A stretch of DNA of 64,000 nucleotides from Methylotuvimicrobium sp. KM2 (GTDB taxonomy: Bacteria; Pseudomonadota; Gammaproteobacteria; Methylococcales; Methylomonadaceae). Where the stretch lies: contig NZ_CP150634.1 in NCBI RefSeq assembly GCF_038051925.1, positions 4,162,300-4,226,299 of the forward strand, written 5' to 3'. A model generated the notes under the pieces. It had not been told where the DNA came from, did not search any database, and saw only the letters and a list, made by a program, of their open reading frames with translations. This document shows positions 32,491 to 42,404 of the stretch, one piece after another. How positions within the stretch are numbered: the stretch's first letter is position 1; every line of letters begins with the position of its first letter. A program made the position numbers and the translations under genes.

Positions 32491-33591
32491 TTATCGTGCG
32501 GTCATGACTGTATTTAAATCAACCAGAACGGTGTTGATTTTATTGCCGTCTCTAACATTTTCGACGCCTTCGAAGAGTATTTTTTCATCCTTGGACAAGC
32601 CGGATTCGATGACATAAAAATCATCCAGGCGCATTTGAAAGACGACATTTCTTTGTTCGGCAATGCCTTCGGCATTGATTACAAAAACATATAATTTGTC
32701 TTGAATTTCGAAAGTCGACTTTTGAGGTATCAATAAAGCTTGTTCGAGCGTTTTATCGACGACAACCTTGCCGCTGGCGCCATGCCTCAATAGACCTTCC
32801 GGATTTGGAAATCTTGCCCTAAATGCGATGTTACCGGTTTCGGGATCGAGCTCGCTTTCGATCATTTCAATTTTACCTATGTGTTCATAGAGTTGATGAT
32901 TGGCGAGTTTAAGGCGGACGCTTTTCATTTCAGCCTCACCATGCATCGCATAGTTCAAGTATTCGATTTCGGATTGATTGAAGTAGGCGAAAATCTCGGT
33001 GTTGTCGGAGATCGACGTCAGCATGTCGCCCTCGTTGATAAGGCTGCCGACTTTATTCGGAATACGGTTGATCGTACCGGAGAAGGGGGCTCTGATTTTG
33101 GTAAATGAGATGTAAAGGGCTTCTTCTTCTTTTTTAGCCAACGCCTCTTCCACGTCAGCTCTCAATGCTTCGATTTTGGCCTTGGCAACATCGAGCTCGG
33201 TTTTCGAAATAATGTTCTTTTCAACCAACAGCTTTACATTGTTCAATTCAACTTCTGCCGCTTTCAAATCGGCAATCGCATTTTTATGAGCGGCAATAGC
33301 TTTTTTTAGGTCTTTTTCAAACTCGGATGCATCCAATGTAAACAGTAATTGATCTTTTTGAACTTCTTCTCCTTCGTCGACATGAATTTTTTGCAAATAA
33401 CCTTTCAGTCGACTTCTCAGCTCGACATATTTAACCGAATGAATCTCGGCGACATACTCATGGCTGTAGGTCATGTCTTGGATTAGCGGAGAAACAATCT
33501 GATAAGTATCGGCCTTCAATTCTTCTTGAGGCGAGTTACAAGATAATACGATTAGGGAAATTGCAGTAAATAATAGTTTTTTGAAGCGCAT
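32491..33591 (-). CDS. RND membrane-fusion lipoprotein (HlyD/AcrA family)
   Basis: This 366-aa periplasmic adaptor begins MRFKKLLFTAISLIVLSCNS, a lipoprotein signal with Cys in LSC. It has the lipoyl halves (VELRSRLKGYLQKIHVDEGE and KIRAPFSGTINRIPNKVGSL), a coiled-coil hairpin rich in Glu/Lys/Ala (residues about 90-155), and the beta-barrel/MP domains. An ATG ten codons upstream is possible. The operon's first gene; 27 bp to the pump gene. No linked regulator is seen. Confidence 0.92.
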   Translation of the reverse strand: MRFKKLLFTAISLIVLSCNSPQEELKADTYQIVSPLIQDMTYSHEYVAEIHSVKYVELRSRLKGYLQKIHVDEGEEVQKDQLLFTLDASEFEKDLKKAIAAHKNAIADLKAAEVELNNVKLLVEKNIISKTELDVAKAKIEALRADVEEALAKKEEEALYISFTKIRAPFSGTINRIPNKVGSLINEGDMLTSISDNTEIFAYFNQSEIEYLNYAMHGEAEMKSVRLKLANHQLYEHIGKIEMIESELDPETGNIAFRARFPNPEGLLRHGASGKVVVDKTLEQALLIPQKSTFEIQDKLYVFVINAEGIAEQRNVVFQMRLDDFYVIESGLSKDEKILFEGVENVRDGNKINTVLVDLNTVMTAR

Positions 33592-33621
33592 CGGTGAAAA
33601 ACTTACTTTTGTCAAGTGCAT

Positions 33622-34248
33622 GTTTAATACTTGATAGCGAAACAGATGGAATGAAGCAACAATAGGTTCGATAAATTCAAACTATGTGTTCGCTCTTCGA
33701 TTGCTCATACGATTCAATCCTAATAGAGTGATATACGGATTGGGTCTTTGGCATAAGGTTTTTTGTAAGGATATGAAAAATGATTTTTTTCGGTTTAACA
33801 ATAAAGTTGATTAGCTTTTTGCCAAATTAAAGCAAAAAACTTTCCATTAGGGAATTGGGTTTTGTATTGAGATTGAAAATTAATCGATACATCGAAATAT
33901 CAATAATAATTTCAATAATATAAATTCGAGACTCACTTTTAGCAGTGGGATGTGAAAAATGAATTAGACGAGTATCATGAGGCAGGGTGAACAATCAGCC
34001 CAGTTTCGTTTACGCTAATGCACTAAAACGATGCATTAATTTTAGTCATTACATGAGACATACAATCAAGATCATTACCCTGGAAAGGAATAAACCACGG
34101 CAATCTCGTCATTGTTGTCAATTGAATGTTTGTACAAATAATTCCAGGAGTCGATTGTTGCTTTCAACGACCAAGAATTAATCTACTTTAGTGTAAAGAT
34201 AAATAAATTTGATTGCAACTTGAAGGTTCGCATTCAAGGCAATCAAAA
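33622..34248. other. Gene-free AT-rich stretch upstream of the efflux operon
   Basis: Nothing coding is supported here. It is AT-rich with many short A/T runs and should contain the efflux operon promoter, which I cannot place. Confidence 0.4.
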
Positions 34249-34403
34249 TATACCTATCGTAGATCAAAATTCGCCCCCTGCGCCGAGTTTTGATCTACAA
34301 ATAACCGGGGCAAAGAAAAATTAAACGCCTAACATTGCTCTCTACCGGAGATCGGCCATTTGACACTTTATTTATTTCCAAGCTTTTTCAGGCCGCACCT
34401 GAT

Positions 34404-34580
34404 TACTCCCTTTATATTCAAAAAATGGTTAACTTTATGAAAGTATGGGGTGTGGCTAGCGAGGATGTCGGCAGCAGGGATCGCTGCCGTCAAGCCCCCA
34501 TGGACGGGTTCACGGCGGTCCTCGATAGACATATCCCATGCCTTTTTATTCTTAGACGGTTTTTCAATCAAAAAGGAGTA
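34404..34580 (+). mobile_element. MITE-like repeat family B, copy 1 (177 bp)
   Basis: Starts TACTCCCTTTATA and ends AAAAGGAGTA. The interior (GGATCGCTGCCGTCAAGCCC, then CGGCGGTCCTCGATAGACA) is nearly identical to 51288-51463. The subterminal arms AAGGTATGGG/CCCATACCTT-type pair with each other. No coding capacity. Confidence 0.8.
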
Positions 34581-34603
34581 GGATAATTTAGGTGCTGGGT
34601 TTA

Positions 34604-34670
34604 CGGCGTTCCTCGATAGACACATCCCATACCTTTTATTCTTAGACGGTTTTTCAATCAAAAGGGAGTA
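34604..34670 (+). repeat. Family B, truncated copy
   Basis: The right-hand 67 bases only (CCTCGATAGACACATCCCAT through TCAAAAGGGAGTA), directly after the full copy. From 34671 to 35129 I see only fragments of these repeats, including GGTGCTGGGTTCACGGCG near 34965. Confidence 0.7.
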
Positions 34671-35129
34671 GCTTTACGTTATGCACTCAGGGAGATTAAC
34701 AAAAAAAGCAGCACTCCCTCTCCAACTCGGGCTATCGATAGCTAGCGTGGGTAAGCAGCTATACTTCACGCTATCATGTTTGCAGTAGACGCTAAGGATT
34801 TGGTCATAAATAACTATCCTATTTCATGGGCAGTTCGGTTGCTCGATTGGCTGGTATCGGGGGCAAGGAATACCGCCGACAAGCCTTTGTCTGACACTCA
34901 GGCGCCTCCTCTGACGCTTCCGACATTTGAAGTGCAAAAGGTATATTTATCCTGGGTAATTTAGGTGCTGGGTTCACGGCGTCCTGTCAAGTGAACCACC
35001 GAACCCTCGACAAATCACAAAACACCAGGAAGTTATTAATCGCGAAATCCTAAATCATCTTACCCAGAACCGTCACCATCGACGCGAATTCGAGAATATT
35101 GCACGCCGACCTTCGATTCATGAGATCGA

Positions 35130-35474
35130 TCAAACCTTTTTTACAAATTCCGATTTCAATTTCATCGCGCCTATGCCGTCGATTTTACAATCGATGTCGT
35201 GATCGCCTTCGACCAACCGGATATTTTTAACCTTTGTGCCGACTTTAACGACAAGGGACGAGCCTTTTACCTTGAGGTCCTTGATCACCGAAATCGTATC
35301 GCCATCCTGCAATACGTTGCCATTGGCATCTTTGATTATCCGGTCTTCGTTTCCGGTGCCACCGCCCTCCGAGTCTTGCGGCCATTCATACCCGCACTCC
35401 GGACAAATGTACATGCTTCCATCGATATAAGTGTATTCAGAGTTGCACTGCGGACAATTGGGTAATTCGCTCAT
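35130..35474 (-). CDS. PhnA/YjdM-family zinc-ribbon protein
   Basis: This 114-aa protein has an N-terminal zinc ribbon (CPQCNSEYTYIDGSMYICPE, Cys pairs CPQC and CPEC) and the C-terminal PhnA domain (GDTISVIKDLKVKGSSLVVK, KVKNIRLVEGDHDIDCKIDG). The name comes from a phosphonate-linked gene in E. coli, but the family's role is not established. It is monocistronic here. Confidence 0.93.
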   Translation of the reverse strand: MSELPNCPQCNSEYTYIDGSMYICPECGYEWPQDSEGGGTGNEDRIIKDANGNVLQDGDTISVIKDLKVKGSSLVVKVGTKVKNIRLVEGDHDIDCKIDGIGAMKLKSEFVKKV

Positions 35475-35599
35475 CTTCGTATTGTATTTATTTGATTATT
35501 TTGGCTGGCAGTCTGTTGAAAAAGAACTCGACAGGTTCGTCTTTATCTTCGGGCTGCCTTTTTGATTGAAAAAACGGCTGATAATCAAAAGATCAAGGG

Positions 35600-35630
35600 G
35601 TATGTTTGCCAACATTTTCGTCAAACATAC
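35600..35630 (-). terminator. Inverted repeat between topA and the PhnA-like gene
   Basis: GTATGTTTG pairs with CAAACATAC around a 13-base loop. It lies 125 bases past the topA stop. No T-run follows closely, so it may instead be a protein site. Confidence 0.4.
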
Positions 35631-35755
35631 CACATACCTAATGATCATGCGGATACTCTCACCACTTCGGTAATGAAAGTACCCGGACCGATTAAGGATT
35701 AGAAAATACGATCACGAATTAACACAAATCCGTAATCGAGAAATGCTTTGCGGCA

Positions 35756-38071
35756 CTATCCTTTAGGCCCTAAAACATCATCGGGATCACCCTCATAAGG
35801 CGTGGCATAGCTACATTCCTTTTGCGGACACACTTTTTCGGCACCTCGACGCTTGGTGTTTTTTAGCGTCAAAATAGGCCAATTACATTCCGGGCAATTT
35901 TCTTGAACCGGGGCATTCCAGATTGCATAGCTGCATTTCGGATACTCTGAACAGGAATAAAAAATTTTGCCGTTTCTGGATTTACGCTTAAGCAAATTGC
36001 CTTTTTTGCATTGCGGGCATTCGACGCCGGTATCGACCGGCTTTTCGAGCGGCTCGATGTGTTTGCATTTCGGGTAAGCGCTGCAGCCGATAAATTTACC
36101 GTAACGTCCGGTTTTAATTACCAACGGCGACTCACACTTCGGACAAACGCGCCCTTCGACGACTTCAGGCTCGGACGATTTACTGGCGTCTTCGTTCAAA
36201 TTGCGCGTATAGGAACAATCGGGATAATTGGTGCAACCGATAAAGCGCCCATTCCGCCCCAGCCTAATCGACAAAGGACTGCCGCATTCCGGACATTTTT
36301 CATCAATCGCCTCTTGCGTGACATCCTTGCGCTGTACGCTTTCTTCTTTTTCATGAATCAGCGTATTGAAAGGTTCCCAGAAAGAGCGCATCAATGGAAT
36401 CCAGTCTTTTTCACCTCGCGAAACTGCGTCGAGCTCATCTTCGAGGTTCGCGGTGAAATCATAGTCGACGTATTTATTGAAATGCTCGGTCAAAAATTTA
36501 TTGACGATACGGCCCACATCGGTCGGATAAAAGCGCTTGCTTTCCAACGTAACGTAATCCCGGTTTTGTAATGTCGAGATAATCGATGCATAGGTCGAAG
36601 GCCGACCGATACCGAATTCTTCGAGCGCCTTAACCAAACTGGCCTCGCTGTAGCGCGGCGGCGGTTCTGTAAAATGCTGACCGGCGATGATATCGTTGAG
36701 CGGAACCGGGCGCCCTTCTTCGAGAGACGGTAAAAAATTCTCTTTGTCATCACCTTCGGCATTATCATCCTTGCCTTCCAGGTACACGGCCATGAAGCCT
36801 GGATCGGCGATCGTCGAACCTGTTGCCCGAAATACATTACGGTCGCTACCGCAATGCAGATCCACCGCTACGGTATTAATCGTCGCATGAACCATTTGGC
36901 TCGAGATCGTACGTTTCCAAATCAAATCATAAAGCTTGAATTGTTCGGAACTCAAAAATTTTTGCAACTCGACCGGAATGCGTCTCGCCGAAGTCGGGCG
37001 AATCGCTTCGTGCGCTTCTTGGGCGTTTTTCGATTTAGTCTTGTAATCGCGCGGACTCTTCGGCACATTCTTAGCCCCGTATTTTTCCGCGATCAATTCG
37101 CGAATTTCGGCAATCGCTTCGGCAGCGAGATTAACCGAATCGGTACGCATATAGGTGATCAAACCAACCGTCTCGCCTCCGATATCGATGCCTTCGTACA
37201 ACTGTTGCGCAACCATCATCGTGCGCTTGGTCGTAAAGCCGAGTTTACGCGCGGCTTCTTGCTGTAACGTCGACGTAATGAACGGCGGCGCGGGATTACG
37301 TTTACGCTGTTTTTTTTCGACTTTCGCGACCAACAGTTTGCCGTCGGCAGCATCGAACAAGGTTTGCTTGACTTGTAGCGCACGCTCCTCATTGTCTATC
37401 GTGAATTGCTCGACTTTTTCACCTTCGAAATGAGTCAACTTAGCCTTGAAAGCTTGCTCTTCAGCACTCAATTCGGCATCGATCGTCCAATATTCGCGGC
37501 TTTTGAATGCTTCGATTTCCAATTCGCGCTCGACGATCAAGCGCAACGCGGGGCTTTGCACGCGCCCGGCCGAAAGGCCTCTGCGGATTTTTTTCCACAA
37601 CAGCGGCGACAGATTAAAGCCCACCAAGTAATCCAGGGCACGACGAGCTTGCTGGGCATTAATTAAATCGATCGACAGCTCGGCCGGGTTTGCAATCGCC
37701 TCGGTAACGGCTTTTTTGGTGATCTCATGAAAGACGACGCGATGAACCGGTTTATCCTTTAGCAGTTTTTTATCCTTGAGCAATTCGTATAAATGCCAGG
37801 AGATCGCCTCGCCTTCCCTATCCGGGTCAGTTGCCAGATACAGCGCTTGAGCTTGCTTGATAGCCTTTGTTATCGCTTGAACATGGCGCTGATTCCGATC
37901 GATGACTTCATATTTCATCGCGAAGTCATGTTCGGGATCGACCGCGCCTTCTTTCGGGACTAGGTCGCGAACATGACCATAGGAGGCTAGAACATGGAAG
38001 TCCTTGCCTAGATACTTTTCAATGGTTTTAGCTTTTGCAGGCGATTCTACAATAACGAGATTATTACTCAT
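35756..38071 (-). CDS. topA: DNA topoisomerase I
   Basis: This is a type IA topoisomerase of 771 aa that relaxes negative supercoils. It has the TOPRIM start (NLVIVESPAKAKTIEKYLG, with ATDPDREGEAISWHLYELL), the active-site tyrosine in GLITYMRTDSVNLAAEAI (near residue 310), and four C-terminal Cys4 zinc ribbons (CPECGSPL, CPKCESPL, CPQCKKGN, CPECNWPI). The last ribbon is followed by only a short tail, so the protein is shorter than E. coli TopA (865 aa). smg lies 18 bp upstream in the same direction. Confidence 0.97.
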   Translation of the reverse strand: MSNNLVIVESPAKAKTIEKYLGKDFHVLASYGHVRDLVPKEGAVDPEHDFAMKYEVIDRNQRHVQAITKAIKQAQALYLATDPDREGEAISWHLYELLKDKKLLKDKPVHRVVFHEITKKAVTEAIANPAELSIDLINAQQARRALDYLVGFNLSPLLWKKIRRGLSAGRVQSPALRLIVERELEIEAFKSREYWTIDAELSAEEQAFKAKLTHFEGEKVEQFTIDNEERALQVKQTLFDAADGKLLVAKVEKKQRKRNPAPPFITSTLQQEAARKLGFTTKRTMMVAQQLYEGIDIGGETVGLITYMRTDSVNLAAEAIAEIRELIAEKYGAKNVPKSPRDYKTKSKNAQEAHEAIRPTSARRIPVELQKFLSSEQFKLYDLIWKRTISSQMVHATINTVAVDLHCGSDRNVFRATGSTIADPGFMAVYLEGKDDNAEGDDKENFLPSLEEGRPVPLNDIIAGQHFTEPPPRYSEASLVKALEEFGIGRPSTYASIISTLQNRDYVTLESKRFYPTDVGRIVNKFLTEHFNKYVDYDFTANLEDELDAVSRGEKDWIPLMRSFWEPFNTLIHEKEESVQRKDVTQEAIDEKCPECGSPLSIRLGRNGRFIGCTNYPDCSYTRNLNEDASKSSEPEVVEGRVCPKCESPLVIKTGRYGKFIGCSAYPKCKHIEPLEKPVDTGVECPQCKKGNLLKRKSRNGKIFYSCSEYPKCSYAIWNAPVQENCPECNWPILTLKNTKRRGAEKVCPQKECSYATPYEGDPDDVLGPKG

Positions 38072-38089
38072 TCAGTTAGGAAAATACGA

Positions 38090-38557
38090 TTAGTGTAAGT
38101 AAGCCGGGATGAGATCATAGACAATGTCCTCCATTCTTGAGAATGCGATTTCTTCGTCGGGCTGACTGAGCAACACCATCAGTACGATCCATTTCAATTT
38201 TTCCAATGAAATTTCTTCATTTTCCAAGGCCATCGCGCGATCGATTACGATTTCGCGGTTGGCATGCGATAAAATGCCGCTGTGTTCAATGAACATCAGA
38301 AAATTACGGCATTCCAAATCCAGTTTTTCTTGTTCCTGACTGGAAAAAATCCGAAATGCGGTCGGCACCGTCGGCGTAATCTGTCCTTGCAGGCTAAGCG
38401 ATTCGAGCCAATCAAAAGCCTTGACCACTTCGACTTGATCGAATCCCGCTTCTTCCAGCTCTGTTTTTATCAACTCGTTATCCGGCAGGATATCGATCTC
38501 ATCTTCCATATAGTTTTCAAACAGATACATAATTACATCAAAAATATTTTCTTTCAT
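38090..38557 (-). CDS. smg: Smg family protein (DUF494)
   Basis: This 155-aa protein starts MKENIFDVIMYLFENYMEDE, diagnostic for Smg, continues with LEEAGFDQVEVVKAFDWLES and ends in a helical region. Its molecular function is unknown; in gammaproteobacteria it is found between dprA and topA or near def, as here. Confidence 0.94.
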   Translation of the reverse strand: MKENIFDVIMYLFENYMEDEIDILPDNELIKTELEEAGFDQVEVVKAFDWLESLSLQGQITPTVPTAFRIFSSQEQEKLDLECRNFLMFIEHSGILSHANREIVIDRAMALENEEISLEKLKWIVLMVLLSQPDEEIAFSRMEDIVYDLIPAYLH

Positions 38558-38705
38558 AGCGGGTCTTCTTTAAATAAAGTTTCTATACGGAACCCTTCAC
38601 TCCGCGAGAGGGATTCCTTTTTGGAATCGATCCGATTCCTCCGTTTTCAAAGCCTGTGTCGGCAAAAAACGGCGGCACTTCTTATACTAAGTCGTCATGC
38701 TGCGT

Positions 38706-39758
38706 TTATTTAACTCGGGTATAACAGCCACCTGAAACGGATTCTACGTATCCTTGAAGCTCCAAAACCAGCAACATCGACGAAATGACTTCGACCGGTA
38801 GCCCGGTATTTTCCACTAAACTATCAACGGAAGTGGGACTGAACATAATTAGATTCAATAATGTTTGCTGCTCAAGGTCAAGCGTTGTTTGTCTCAATTC
38901 CGTAAAAATATCCCTATCTATATGATTATAAAAATTTAATTCTTCAAGGATATCGCGGGCGGTTTCCACCAGTTTAGCTCCCTCCCGAATCAAAGCGTTA
39001 CATCCTCTTGCCAAGGGATTATGAATCGAACCCGGAATCGCGAACACTTCGCGGTTCTGCTCCAAAGCCATGCGCGCAGTAATTAAAGAGCCGCTTTGCT
39101 TGGCTGCCTCCACTACCAGTAGCCCGATACATAAACCGCTGATAATTCGGTTTCGTCTAGGAAAATGATCGGCTTTCGCCCCGGTTCCGGGAGGAAACTC
39201 TGAAATCATTGCGCCATGATTAACAATTTCAGTCGCCAGTGCTCTATGACGCGCCGGATACACTCGATCTAGGCCGGTTCCCGCTACGGCAATCGTGTAA
39301 CCTTGAGCTTGCAAGGCTCCTTTATGCCCGGCGGCATCGATACCCAAAGCCAATCCGCTGGTGATCACAAAGCCCTCTCTTGCCAAGGCTTTAGCAAATT
39401 CGGCGGCGGTGTCGACACCTAAATGGGAAGGGTTTCGACTACCAACGATAGCGATTTGAGGAAGCGCCAAAATATCCGGATTTCCTCTAATAAACAATAA
39501 TGGCGGCGGATCGGCGATTTCCTTTAACTGCGGTGGATAACAAGGGTCGGCTAAAGTCACCGCCAAATGTCCAGGTTGCTCCAACCAACGCAAATCCTGC
39601 TCTACCCTGGTCCAATCGGGATTCCGTATCGATTGAACGACCGAATCCTTTAACCCGAGAGCGGCCAATCCACTGCTTGACTCGGAAAACAATTGCTGAG
39701 GAGTATGACTGTCGAGCGTTTTAAGAAACGACCGACAGCCGAAACCCGGCGTGCGCAA
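38706..39758 (-). CDS. dprA: DNA-processing protein DprA
   Basis: DprA loads RecA on incoming single-stranded DNA in transformation. The Rossmann-like core is clear: QIAIVGSRNPSHLGVDTAAE, ITSGLALGIDAAGHKGAL, GTGLDRVYPARHRAL, SEFPPGTGAKADHFPRRNRI and SGSLITARMALEQ, with a winged-helix C-terminus. The first standard start is TTG at 39758 (350 aa), but the family N-terminus DIKYWLALLRTPGFG begins about ten codons upstream in the same frame. There is no ATG, GTG or TTG there, only CTG at 39806 overlapping the stop of the LysM gene. Confidence 0.92.
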   Translation of the reverse strand: MRTPGFGCRSFLKTLDSHTPQQLFSESSSGLAALGLKDSVVQSIRNPDWTRVEQDLRWLEQPGHLAVTLADPCYPPQLKEIADPPPLLFIRGNPDILALPQIAIVGSRNPSHLGVDTAAEFAKALAREGFVITSGLALGIDAAGHKGALQAQGYTIAVAGTGLDRVYPARHRALATEIVNHGAMISEFPPGTGAKADHFPRRNRIISGLCIGLLVVEAAKQSGSLITARMALEQNREVFAIPGSIHNPLARGCNALIREGAKLVETARDILEELNFYNHIDRDIFTELRQTTLDLEQQTLLNLIMFSPTSVDSLVENTGLPVEVISSMLLVLELQGYVESVSGGCYTRVK

Positions 39759-39802
39759 TAAAGCAAGCCAGTATTTGATATCGGAGGAAATTTGAAAATT
39801 TT

Positions 39803-40858
39803 TCAGGGGGTTTGAACTTTATCTAAGACATGAATCGCTTGACGCGCATCCATTACCAACGCATAACTAATCCGATCGAAGGTTCGGAAAATCATCAAGG
39901 TTCCGGCCAACTCATTGGGTAGTTGAATCGTATCGTTCCTTATTTTACTAAAAGGATCTCGAACGGATTTCCCTTTCTTGTAAATATCGAGCACATGCCC
40001 GACTTTCAGGCCATCCGATGCTCCCTTATCGATAGCAACGACATTATAGCGCCCAATTTGAGTAACGCCATCCAGCACACTAATAATACTACCTTGTATT
40101 TCGGATTCCGGCGACTTAGGGAAGTAATGCAGGGTAAAATCGCCTTCTTGGTGCGGCATTAGCCTGTCGCCCATGCGAATCTCGCTGGTCGAACGCGTAA
40201 CAAGCAGCGTTGCGGGATCGCCGGGCTCTTGTAGCGTCGTATTTGCAACAAACTTCGCTTCATACCCCAAAACTTCTTTGGTCTCGGCACTGACGAAAGT
40301 ATCGCCTTTACGATAAATCGTATAGGTCAAGCTTTCCGGCTTTTCGATCGCACGAACATAAACACGATCGCCCGGGCCCGCGACTAGATGTTCGCCTGCG
40401 AAATCGATGACGTAAGGCGAATTTTCCAAATCATCCTGCCCAACCACGCGCGGCGAGGCCAAATATTTGGCGATTTTTTCGGAAGGAATTAACTCGATCG
40501 CATCAATGAGATCCATTTCACGAATGCGAGGATAGAGCTTAACTTCTCTTGACGAGCCTGAATTGCCGAGAAATCCTGACGGAGACAAACTTAAGCGTGG
40601 CTTACCACCGGCTTCGGAAAAATAAATGGTATCGCCCGGATAAATCAAATGCGGGTTATCGATTTGCGGATTACCTTCCCAAATTAAAGGCCATTGATGA
40701 GGTTTTCGCAAAAACCTTCCCGAAATCTCCCACAATGTATCGCCCTTAACTACCGTGTATTGGTCCGGGTGAGAAGGATTGACCTCTATTTCCTGCGCCC
40801 AACCGGGGACGATAACTGCTAACGAAACGATCAATCCAAAAATTTGTCGAAAAGCCAT
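39803..40858 (-). CDS. LysM-domain periplasmic protein
   Basis: This 351-aa protein has a signal peptide (MAFRQIFGLIVSLAVIVPGW, cleavage after AQ) and one LysM domain (YTVVKGDTLWEISGRFLRKP, then DNPHLIYPGDTIYF, residues about 34-81) that should bind peptidoglycan. The rest is beta-rich and resembles the LysM proteins encoded upstream of dprA in many gammaproteobacteria. The ATG at 40858 is chosen for AGGA seven bases upstream; the frame extends 17 codons further. Divergent from def. Confidence 0.9.
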   Translation of the reverse strand: MAFRQIFGLIVSLAVIVPGWAQEIEVNPSHPDQYTVVKGDTLWEISGRFLRKPHQWPLIWEGNPQIDNPHLIYPGDTIYFSEAGGKPRLSLSPSGFLGNSGSSREVKLYPRIREMDLIDAIELIPSEKIAKYLASPRVVGQDDLENSPYVIDFAGEHLVAGPGDRVYVRAIEKPESLTYTIYRKGDTFVSAETKEVLGYEAKFVANTTLQEPGDPATLLVTRSTSEIRMGDRLMPHQEGDFTLHYFPKSPESEIQGSIISVLDGVTQIGRYNVVAIDKGASDGLKVGHVLDIYKKGKSVRDPFSKIRNDTIQLPNELAGTLMIFRTFDRISYALVMDARQAIHVLDKVQTP

Positions 40859-40965
40859 AGAGAGTTCCTGAAACGAGAGTTCCGGTAATATTATGCGGTC
40901 TGAATTCAAAGTTTAGATGAATTCATATAAAATTCCAGAATTGTAATATGATAGTGGAGAAATTG

Positions 40966-41478
40966 TTGAGCATTCTAACTATACTCGAGTTCCCTGATGA
41001 GCGCTTGCGTAAAAAGGCGGCTCCGGTCGAAACGGTCGATGCCGATATCGGAAAACTCGTCGACGATATGTTCGAAACCATGTACGAAGCTCGCGGCGTC
41101 GGCTTGGCCGCGACTCAAGTCAACGTTCACAAGCGGGTCATTGTAATTGACGTCAGCGAGGAGAAGAAATCTCCGCTTTGTCTAATCAATCCTGAAATCC
41201 TTGCCAAGGACGGCATCGAAGAAACCGAAGAAGGCTGTTTGTCGGTCCCCGGTTTTTTCGAAACAGTCAAACGCGCCGAACACATTAAAGTCCGCGCCCT
41301 CAATCGCGACGGTGAATCATTTGAATTCGAAGCCGAGGATCTGTTGGCGGTCTGTGTGCAACATGAAATGGATCACCTGGAAGGCAAGTTGTTCGTCGAT
41401 TATATTTCGCCGCTGAAACGCCAAATGATTAAAAAGAAACTGAATAAAATTCATCGATTGGAACAAAAAGCCTCATGA
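40966..41478 (+). CDS. def: Peptide deformylase
   Basis: Def removes the formyl group from nascent proteins. The 170-aa enzyme has all three motifs: GVGLAATQV, EGCLSVPG and QHEMDHLEGKLF (metal-binding Cys and two His). The frame is open to an ATG at 40948, but the TTG at 40966 fits the family start (SILTILEFPDERLRKKA) and has GGAG six bases upstream. fmt starts inside its stop codon. Confidence 0.97.
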   Translation: MSILTILEFPDERLRKKAAPVETVDADIGKLVDDMFETMYEARGVGLAATQVNVHKRVIVIDVSEEKKSPLCLINPEILAKDGIEETEEGCLSVPGFFETVKRAEHIKVRALNRDGESFEFEAEDLLAVCVQHEMDHLEGKLFVDYISPLKRQMIKKKLNKIHRLEQKAS

Positions 41479-42398
41479 AAATCGTTTTCGCCGGCACCCC
41501 TGAATTTGCCGTGCCTACGCTACGCATGCTGATTGACTCAAACCATCAAATTTGCGCTGTTTATACTCAACCCGACCGCCCCGCAGGGCGCGGACGGCAA
41601 TTGAAACCCAGCCCTGTCAAGGAACTGGCAATGCAATCCGGAATTCCGGTTTTACAACCGGAATCTCTGAAATCCGACCACGACTTTCAACAACTAGCCG
41701 CGCTCGAACCGGGTTTGCTGATCGTGGTCGCCTACGGCATGCTTCTGCCGCAACGGGTACTGGATTTGCCGACATTCGGCTGCATCAACGTACACGCTTC
41801 GTTACTACCGCGTTGGCGCGGCGCGGCGCCGATTCAAAGAGCCTTGATCGCCGGCGACGAAAAAACCGGTGTCACGATCATGCACATGGCGCTCAAATTG
41901 GATGCCGGTGACATGCTGCACAAAGAGGAATATCGCATTACAACCAAAGACACGGCGGGCGATCTGCACGACAAATTAGCCAAACTCGGCGCAATCGGCA
42001 TGAGCAAAGTATTACCGGATATTGAAAACAATACGCTACATCCGGAAAAACAAGATGAAAGCCAAGTCACTTATGCCGCGAAACTCGAAAAAAACGAAGC
42101 GAATCTAGATTGGAACGAGTCTGCCGAACAATTGGATCTAAAAATCAGAGGCTTCAATCCGTGGCCGGTCGCGCAAACGCACTATAAAGATCAAGTTTTA
42201 CGCATTTGGTTAGCCGAACCGCTCAGCGATCAAACCGATGCGAAACCGGGTACGCTACTTAAAAACGGCAAATACCTTGAGGTCGCCACCGGCAACGGTT
42301 TACTGCGCCTGCTTGAAGTCCAACTGCCCGGCGGCAAACGTATATCCGCCTCCGCCTTCATGAATGCGCACGATGTAGCCGCGCAAAGCCTGGGTTAA
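41475..42398 (+). CDS. fmt: Methionyl-tRNA formyltransferase
   Basis: This 307-aa enzyme formylates initiator Met-tRNA with 10-formyl-tetrahydrofolate. It has FAGTPEFAVPTLRMLI, the catalytic region INVHASLLPRWRGAAPIQRA (Asn, His) and MALKLDAGDML (Asp), followed by the OB-fold C-terminal domain. It overlaps def by four bases (ATGA) and precedes rsmB by six bases, the classic def-fmt-rsmB order. Confidence 0.97.
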   Translation: MKIVFAGTPEFAVPTLRMLIDSNHQICAVYTQPDRPAGRGRQLKPSPVKELAMQSGIPVLQPESLKSDHDFQQLAALEPGLLIVVAYGMLLPQRVLDLPTFGCINVHASLLPRWRGAAPIQRALIAGDEKTGVTIMHMALKLDAGDMLHKEEYRITTKDTAGDLHDKLAKLGAIGMSKVLPDIENNTLHPEKQDESQVTYAAKLEKNEANLDWNESAEQLDLKIRGFNPWPVAQTHYKDQVLRIWLAEPLSDQTDAKPGTLLKNGKYLEVATGNGLLRLLEVQLPGGKRISASAFMNAHDVAAQSLG

Positions 42399-42404
42399 TC
42401 TTCC

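Larger units (their letters stand above)
34249..34945. repeat. Repeat family A, apparently split by other repeats
   Basis: The left end TATACCTATCGTAGATCAAA (34249) and the right end TTTGAAGTGCAAAAGGTATA (to 34945) match the two ends of the 81-bp copy at 15866-15946, in the same order. The 650 bases between contain two copies of family B. A hairpin (TAGATCAAAA/TTTTGATCTA, 34260-34297) lies at the left end. Confidence 0.6.

Noticed and set aside
34776..34964. Short plus-strand open frame in the repeat region
   Set aside because: It ends in repeat family A sequence, has no ribosome binding site and no protein-like pattern.
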